From positions 1 through 5,216 of the forward strand of contig CAZYWA010000552.1 of the NCBI GenBank assembly GCA_964650975.1: DNA of 5,216 nt, given 5' to 3'. The position numbers and the translations under genes are program-made. The DNA comes from CAZYWA01 sp964650975 [NCBI: uncultured bacterium]. GTDB lineage: Bacteria; JADJOY01. Within the stretch, counting starts at the first letter, position 1, and each line of letters opens with the position of its first letter. Shown here piece by piece: positions 1-5,216 of the stretch. The notes beneath the pieces are model-generated. The model saw nothing but the letters and a program-made list of their open reading frames with translations, did not search any database and had not been told where the DNA came from.

Positions 1-317
1 AGCACGCCGACGCGCCCTACCACGACAAGACGGCGATCTGGGGCGACTTCGACGCGCAGGAGACGTTCGACAACCTGCCGGGCGATCTGCAGGTGAAGCC
101 GGTGAAGGTGGGATTCGCCGCGTACTACGAGTCGATGAACCGCGTCGACCTGACCGAGAACCACCCGAACGAGAAGCCGTTCAGCATCTCGGGCACGCAG
201 ATCCGCGCCGAGCTCGACGCCGGACGCCGCCCGGACGAGCGCATCATGCGGCCGGAGACCGCCGACATCCTGATCGAGGTGTATCGTCGCCAGCGCGAGG
301 CCAAGGCCGCGTCCTGA
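1..317 (+). CDS. sat: Sulfate adenylyltransferase (ATP sulfurylase), C-terminal part, 5' end outside the window
   Basis: ATP sulfurylase makes adenosine 5'-phosphosulfate and pyrophosphate from ATP and sulfate, the entry step of cytoplasmic sulfate activation. The first whole codon is at 3-5 and the frame runs 104 residues to a TGA at 315-317; the true start lies left of the window. The visible part begins at [19 protein letters not shown], which looks like the region at or just after the GRDHA-type nucleotide-binding motif. It then has the conserved C-terminal block ISGTQIR (186-206), followed by a G-rich turn and RPETADIL (249-272). The Cys-rich zinc site (YCxxC...CPH) common in many bacterial Sat proteins is absent; the equivalent stretch reads [16 protein letters not shown], closer to the PAPS-synthetase and plant-type sulfurylases. 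A GTG at 93 is internal, not the start. The gene converges with the Hsp70 gene and no functional link to it is apparent. Family identity is confident; subtype is inference from a fragment. Confidence 0.9.
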   Translation, partial: HADAPYHDKTAIWGDFDAQETFDNLPGDLQVKPVKVGFAAYYESMNRVDLTENHPNEKPFSISGTQIRAELDAGRRPDERIMRPETADILIEVYRRQREAKAAS

Positions 318-375
318 GTATCGGGTAGCAGCCCTGCGCAGCTACGCGCGAGTCTCGAGCTACGCGGTCTGACGA

Positions 376-389
376 GTCGCTTCGGCGAC
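376..389. terminator. Small perfect hairpin in the convergent gap, possible weak bidirectional terminator
   Basis: The sequence GTCGC-TTCG-GCGAC is a perfect 5-bp inverted repeat around a TTCG loop. Read on the plus strand it gives a C(UUCG)G tetraloop, known to be unusually stable. It lies 58 bases past the stop of the ATP sulfurylase gene and just past the stop of the minus-strand Hsp70 gene (TGA at 393-395), where either transcript might end. No T-tract follows on either strand and the stem is short, so it does not meet the usual criteria of an intrinsic terminator. Confidence 0.3.
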
Positions 390-392
390 CGG

Positions 393-2186
<1,794 letters not shown>

Positions 2187-2204
2187 GATCGGTGGGGTGG
2201 CGCT

Positions 2205-4466
2205 CTAGCCCGCCTGGTCGAGCGCTCCGGCGTGAGCCTCGTCGAGGCGCCGCAGCCCTTCGAGGATCAGGCTCTCGTAACCGGCGTCGATGGTCTCGAG
2301 AGGCGCGGCGGCGCCGGTGTCGATCTGGAATTCGCCGTCGTTCCAGGGAATCAAGCCGTAGAACGCTTCCTCGCCCTGCTCCGTCCCGAGCTCGGCGTGC
2401 ACGATGTTCCCTTCGCGAAGCCAGATGCTGCCCTCGTCTCCGCCGCGCACCAGCGCGATCCGCGCCGTCTTTCCGCTGGTGGCCAGGATCTGGATGATGT
2501 CGGAGAGGCTCATCTCGCTCAGCCGCCCCGACACGCCGCCCTGCGCCGCGCGCGCCTGGGTCGAGCGGGCGGCGGCCACGCGCTCGAGCACGCGCTCGAT
2601 CTTGGCGAGCAGCACCTTCTCGCCCACGATCTTGAGGACGTAGTCCTCGGCGCCGCGCTCCAGCGCCTGCCCCATGGTTGCCTGGCTCTGCTCGGCGGTG
2701 ACGAACATCACGGTCGGTCCCGGCGTACCCTTCCGGCCGGCGGGGGCCAGTAGCGTGAGCGGATCTCCATCGGGGAGATGGACCTCGGAGACCACCAGCT
2801 CCGGTTCGTAGTCGCGGATCAGCTCGCGAGCCTTGACGAACGACGGCGCGCGCAGCACCCGCACCCCACGGGTCAGGAGCTGCGCGCTCAGCGACTCCCC
2901 GAAGTCGGCGTCCGGATCCACGATCAGCACCTTGTCCAGCCCGACGTCGATCTCGCCCAGCAGCAATCCCTTTTCCAGCACTTCCAGGAAGGTGTTGAGC
3001 ACCCGGGCGTCGAAGAGCTTGCCGCGGCCGTCGATGAGCTTGCGAAACGCCGCCGCGATCTCCCCCTTGTCGTCGGGGATGCGGTCGCCGGCCAGGCGCT
3101 GGAATGCGATCACCGCGGTCAGGACCCGCGCGGCGATCGGGATCTCGTCGCCGGTTCGCCCTTCCGGAAAACCGCTGCCGTCGACCCGCTCGTAGAGATG
3201 CGAGAGCACGCGGTCGGCGGCCACCGGAATGTCGAGCAACACCAGCCAGTGGATCGGGATGCGCACCTGCTCGAGCAGCATCGTCCGATCGGTCGCCGCC
3301 GACACGTCGACCAGACTGGGGATGGAGAGCTCCTCGCGCGCCAGCTCGTGCATGTAGGCCGCGATGCTGAGCTCGTCGAGCGCCTCGCTGGCGAGGTTGA
3401 GCCGCTGCCCGATCTGGCGGGCGATGCGCGGCAGGCTCGGCCCGGCCTGCGCGCGGCCCTGATCGATGCTCACTCCCTTCAGGAATTTGTCGAGGATCTC
3501 GACCATCGCGTCGAGCAGCTTGCGAACTCGCGCAGGCTCCTCGACCAGCGTCTCGCCGAACGACACCACGCGCCGCACCTTGACCTGCACCGGCTGCCGT
3601 TCCACCCACTCCACCAGACCCGGATCGCTGCGCGCGACCTCCTCGCGTACCAGGAACACCGCGGGCGGCTCGCGGGAGAAGAGCTCGGCGACCTGTTCGC
3701 GATCGGTGACCGGCCGCACCCGGAAGCCTTCGCTCTGCAGGAACGAGCGCACGGCCCGAGCGCGCGACGCGTCCGGCTCGAAGAGCGCCACGACCGCCCC
3801 GTGCGGGCTCTCGGCCTCGTGCGGCTCGGGAGCATGGACCGGCGCGGGTGCACGGCCACCGTGGCGCAGCGCCGCGAGCCGGCGAACGTCTTCCTGCCAC
3901 TCGCCACCCACCGGCGGCATGCCGATCTTGGGCTCCGGCGAGCGCGTCATCGGGCTGCCCAGCGGCGGAGGAGGCGGAAGGCGGATCGCGCTGTCGTCGA
4001 GCGCGCGATCGAACGCGTTCGCGACGCCCTTGTAGTGCTTGTCGATGGCGGCGCGGATGGTGCTCGGAAGTGCCAGGATGGTCGTGATCACCGGCACCTT
4101 GGTGCGGTTCCGGATGGCGTCGACGACGTCCTTCTTGGTGGGATCGGAGACGATCAGCACCAGCTCGCCGCTCGATTTGTTGTACCAAACCGGAAACACC
4201 AGATGCCGCTCGGCCTCTTCGAGCGGCACCACCGCCAGGAAGCTCTTGGGTACCAGATTCTCTGCGACCTGCTTGCGCGTCACGTACGACACGCCGAGCT
4301 GCTCGGCGAGCCCGCGCAACACGGTCGCTTCGTCGGTGAATCCGAGCGCCACCAGCGCTTCGCCGAGAAGGCCGCCGGTTTGGCTCTGCGCCTCGATCGC
4401 GCGGTCGAGCTGATCCTGGGTGATCAGGCCCTGGCGCAGAAGGACGTCACCCAGTCGATCCCGCAT
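2205..4466 (-). CDS. Multidomain regulator: MshEN/T2SSE_N - pseudo-receiver - degenerate HD-GYP - receiver (Asp to Glu) - PATAN
   Basis: 753 residues, predicted cytoplasmic, with no membrane segment seen. Residues 1-145 are a PilB/GspE/MshE N-terminal domain: the two MshEN half-motifs run 4-27 (RLG...G...L..AI..Q) and 33-56 (LLG...G...V...L..Q), followed by the usual PVWYNKSSGELVLIVSDP stretch. No Walker-box ATPase follows. Residues 163-215 are a Pro-rich linker (PPPPP at 164-168). Residues about 223-310 resemble a receiver (LFEPDASRARAV) without the beta-3 Asp. Residues about 315-500 are HD-GYP-like but with HE (373-374) for HD and LYERVDGSGFP for the HHERWDGxGYP block. Residues 511-635 are a receiver with acidic residues D517/D519, T590 and K612, but Glu (E561) at the phosphorylation site. 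Residues 643-745 are PATAN/DUF4388 (GSIWLREGNIVHAELG, GEEAFYGLIPWNDGEFQ). Start: an in-frame stop lies just upstream and the ATG immediately precedes the first motif. Domain assignments are by motif only; the first receiver is the least certain. The combined role as a non-catalytic cyclic di-GMP or protein-binding scaffold is inference. Confidence 0.88.
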   Translation of the reverse strand: MRDRLGDVLLRQGLITQDQLDRAIEAQSQTGGLLGEALVALGFTDEATVLRGLAEQLGVSYVTRKQVAENLVPKSFLAVVPLEEAERHLVFPVWYNKSSGELVLIVSDPTKKDVVDAIRNRTKVPVITTILALPSTIRAAIDKHYKGVANAFDRALDDSAIRLPPPPPLGSPMTRSPEPKIGMPPVGGEWQEDVRRLAALRHGGRAPAPVHAPEPHEAESPHGAVVALFEPDASRARAVRSFLQSEGFRVRPVTDREQVAELFSREPPAVFLVREEVARSDPGLVEWVERQPVQVKVRRVVSFGETLVEEPARVRKLLDAMVEILDKFLKGVSIDQGRAQAGPSLPRIARQIGQRLNLASEALDELSIAAYMHELAREELSIPSLVDVSAATDRTMLLEQVRIPIHWLVLLDIPVAADRVLSHLYERVDGSGFPEGRTGDEIPIAARVLTAVIAFQRLAGDRIPDDKGEIAAAFRKLIDGRGKLFDARVLNTFLEVLEKGLLLGEIDVGLDKVLIVDPDADFGESLSAQLLTRGVRVLRAPSFVKARELIRDYEPELVVSEVHLPDGDPLTLLAPAGRKGTPGPTVMFVTAEQSQATMGQALERGAEDYVLKIVGEKVLLAKIERVLERVAAARSTQARAAQGGVSGRLSEMSLSDIIQILATSGKTARIALVRGGDEGSIWLREGNIVHAELGTEQGEEAFYGLIPWNDGEFQIDTGAAAPLETIDAGYESLILEGLRRLDEAHAGALDQAG

Positions 4467-4497
4467 CGGCGTGTCGCGGCCTGAAGTAGCGATCGGT

Positions 4498-4504
4498 TCC
4501 TTCT
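4498..4504 (-). promoter_or_regulatory. Shine-Dalgarno-like AGAAGGA in the leader of the regulator gene
   Basis: On the minus strand, AGAAGGA is the best purine-rich ribosome-binding match in the 63-base gap between the glycosyltransferase stop and the regulator ATG at 4466, but it sits 31 bases before that ATG, too far for normal use. The only in-frame codon near it that resembles a start is an ATC at 4491-4493, a very rare initiator, which would add nine residues. The ATG remains the better call because the MshEN motif begins three residues after it. Confidence 0.25.
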
Positions 4505-4529
4505 ACCTACCGAGCCGGGCGGCCATGGC

Positions 4530-5207
4530 TCAGTCCCAAAATCGGTACCGGATGATGTGCATCAGCGCGGCAAAACCGTCCCGCCAGCCGATCTTCTTGC
4601 CTTCCAGGTAGCTACGCCCGGCGTACGAGATGTTGGTCTCGTAGATGCGGCAGCGCAGCTTGGCGACCTTCGCCGTGAACTCCACCTCGAACCCGAAGCG
4701 ATCCGACTTGAGCTCGATGCGGTGCAGTATTTCGGTCCGGAAGACCTTGTAGCAGGTCTCCATGTCGGTGAGGTTCAGGTTGGTGGTCATGTTCGACAAC
4801 AGCGTGAGCAGCCGGTTGCCGACGTAATGCCAGAAGTAGAGGACCCGGTGAGGACCGCCGAGGAATCGCGAGCCGTAGACGACGTCGGCGCGGCCGTCGA
4901 GGATCGGCTCGAGCAAGTGCGGGTACTCGGCCGGGTTGTATTCCAGGTCGGCGTCCTGCACGATGACGATGTCACCGGTGACGTGCCGGAAGCCGGTGCG
5001 CAGCGCCGCGCCCTTGCCCCGGTTGACGTCGTGCAGGATCACCCGGACGCCCTTCTCCGCTTCGCGCGCAAGCACGTCGCGGGTGCCGTCGGTCGAGCAG
5101 TCGTCGACGCAGATGATCTCTTTCTCGAACGGCGTCGCGCGCACCTTGTCGAGCAGGAACGAGATCGTGTCTCGCTCGTTGAACACCGGGATCACTACGG
5201 AGATCAT
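4530..5207 (-). CDS. Family 2 glycosyltransferase, soluble DPM1-like (polyprenyl-phosphate sugar transferase type)
   Basis: 225 residues with a GT-A fold. Motifs in order: VVIPVFNE (4-11) at the nucleotide-binding strand, VDDCSTDGT (34-42) binding the base and ribose, [11 protein letters not shown] (63-73), the metal-binding DxD as QDADLEY (84-90), YGSRFLGG (111-118), [10 protein letters not shown] (148-157), and a C-terminal [11 protein letters not shown] block (202-212) typical of short bacterial DPM1-like enzymes. There is no C-terminal membrane-helix pair, unlike the DpmA/GtrB-type subfamilies, so it is probably cytoplasmic or peripheral. Family members transfer mannose or glucose from a nucleotide sugar to a polyprenyl phosphate; donor and acceptor cannot be read from the sequence. 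It is the most upstream gene visible in the minus-strand cluster. The ATG at 5207 forms ATGA, which could overlap the stop of a gene to the right, but only nine bases remain and this cannot be tested. Confidence 0.92.
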   Translation of the reverse strand: MISVVIPVFNERDTISFLLDKVRATPFEKEIICVDDCSTDGTRDVLAREAEKGVRVILHDVNRGKGAALRTGFRHVTGDIVIVQDADLEYNPAEYPHLLEPILDGRADVVYGSRFLGGPHRVLYFWHYVGNRLLTLLSNMTTNLNLTDMETCYKVFRTEILHRIELKSDRFGFEVEFTAKVAKLRCRIYETNISYAGRSYLEGKKIGWRDGFAALMHIIRYRFWD

Positions 5208-5216
5208 TGAGCTTTC

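Noticed and set aside
93-317. A separate 74-residue gene starting at GTG 93
   Set aside because: The frame is open back to the left edge and the upstream residues continue the ATP sulfurylase sequence, so the GTG is an internal Val.
2205-4466. Reading the regulator as a broken PilB/GspE ATPase
   Set aside because: After the N-domain there is an uninterrupted frame into other signalling domains and no Walker A/B or Asp/His box remnant in any frame, so it is a true fusion and not a pseudogene.
2778-4484. A 568-codon plus-strand open frame opposite the regulator gene
   Set aside because: Antisense shadow with biased composition and no recognisable domain; the minus-strand frame has five matching domains.
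4467-4529. A promoter or terminator between the glycosyltransferase and regulator genes
   Set aside because: No -35/-10 pair and no hairpin with a T-tract could be supported; the only stems are four base pairs.
4557-5210. A 217-codon plus-strand open frame opposite the glycosyltransferase
   Set aside because: Antisense shadow; the minus-strand frame carries every GT2 motif.

Overview
The window is G+C-rich (about two-thirds by eye), densely packed bacterial DNA. It holds the 3' end of one plus-strand gene and a three-gene minus-strand cluster that converges on it. No rRNA, tRNA, CRISPR array, insertion sequence or phage gene is visible. High G+C, a PATAN (DUF4388) domain, a PilB/MshE-type N-terminal domain used without its ATPase, and a second-tier Hsp70 beside it recall Myxococcota and neighbouring deep-branching Gram-negative phyla (candidate phyla of the Eisenbacteria or Gemmatimonadota kind are also possible). 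This placement is inference and weak.

Layout. Positions 1-317 (+) encode the last 104 residues of an ATP sulfurylase, cut by the left edge. Positions 318-392 are a short convergent gap with a small perfect hairpin carrying a UUCG loop. Then, all on the minus strand and read right to left: a soluble family 2 glycosyltransferase of the DPM1-like type (4530-5207); after 63 bases, a 753-residue multidomain regulator (2205-4466); after 18 bases, a 597-residue DnaK-family Hsp70 (393-2186). The close spacing suggests one transcript starting to the right of the window.

The regulator is the most interesting item. In order it has a MshEN/T2SSE_N domain (a fold that binds cyclic di-GMP in MshE-type pilus and secretion ATPases), a proline-rich linker, a degenerate receiver, an HD-GYP-like domain that has lost its catalytic signature, a second receiver with Glu where the phosphorylated Asp should be, and a C-terminal PATAN domain. 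It contains neither a secretion ATPase nor a DNA-binding domain. It therefore looks like a non-enzymatic scaffold that senses cyclic di-GMP and/or binds proteins.

Its partner Hsp70 has all three family signatures but an altered interdomain linker, an altered substrate arch and no acidic C-terminal tail, so it is probably a specialised paralogue and not the housekeeping DnaK. A working hypothesis, not shown by the sequence, is that the regulator and Hsp70 form a module controlling a type IV pilus, secretion motor or surface polysaccharide output. PATAN regulators that bind the PilB motor in cyanobacteria, and Hsp70 homologues needed for exopolysaccharide and social motility in Myxococcus, are precedents.
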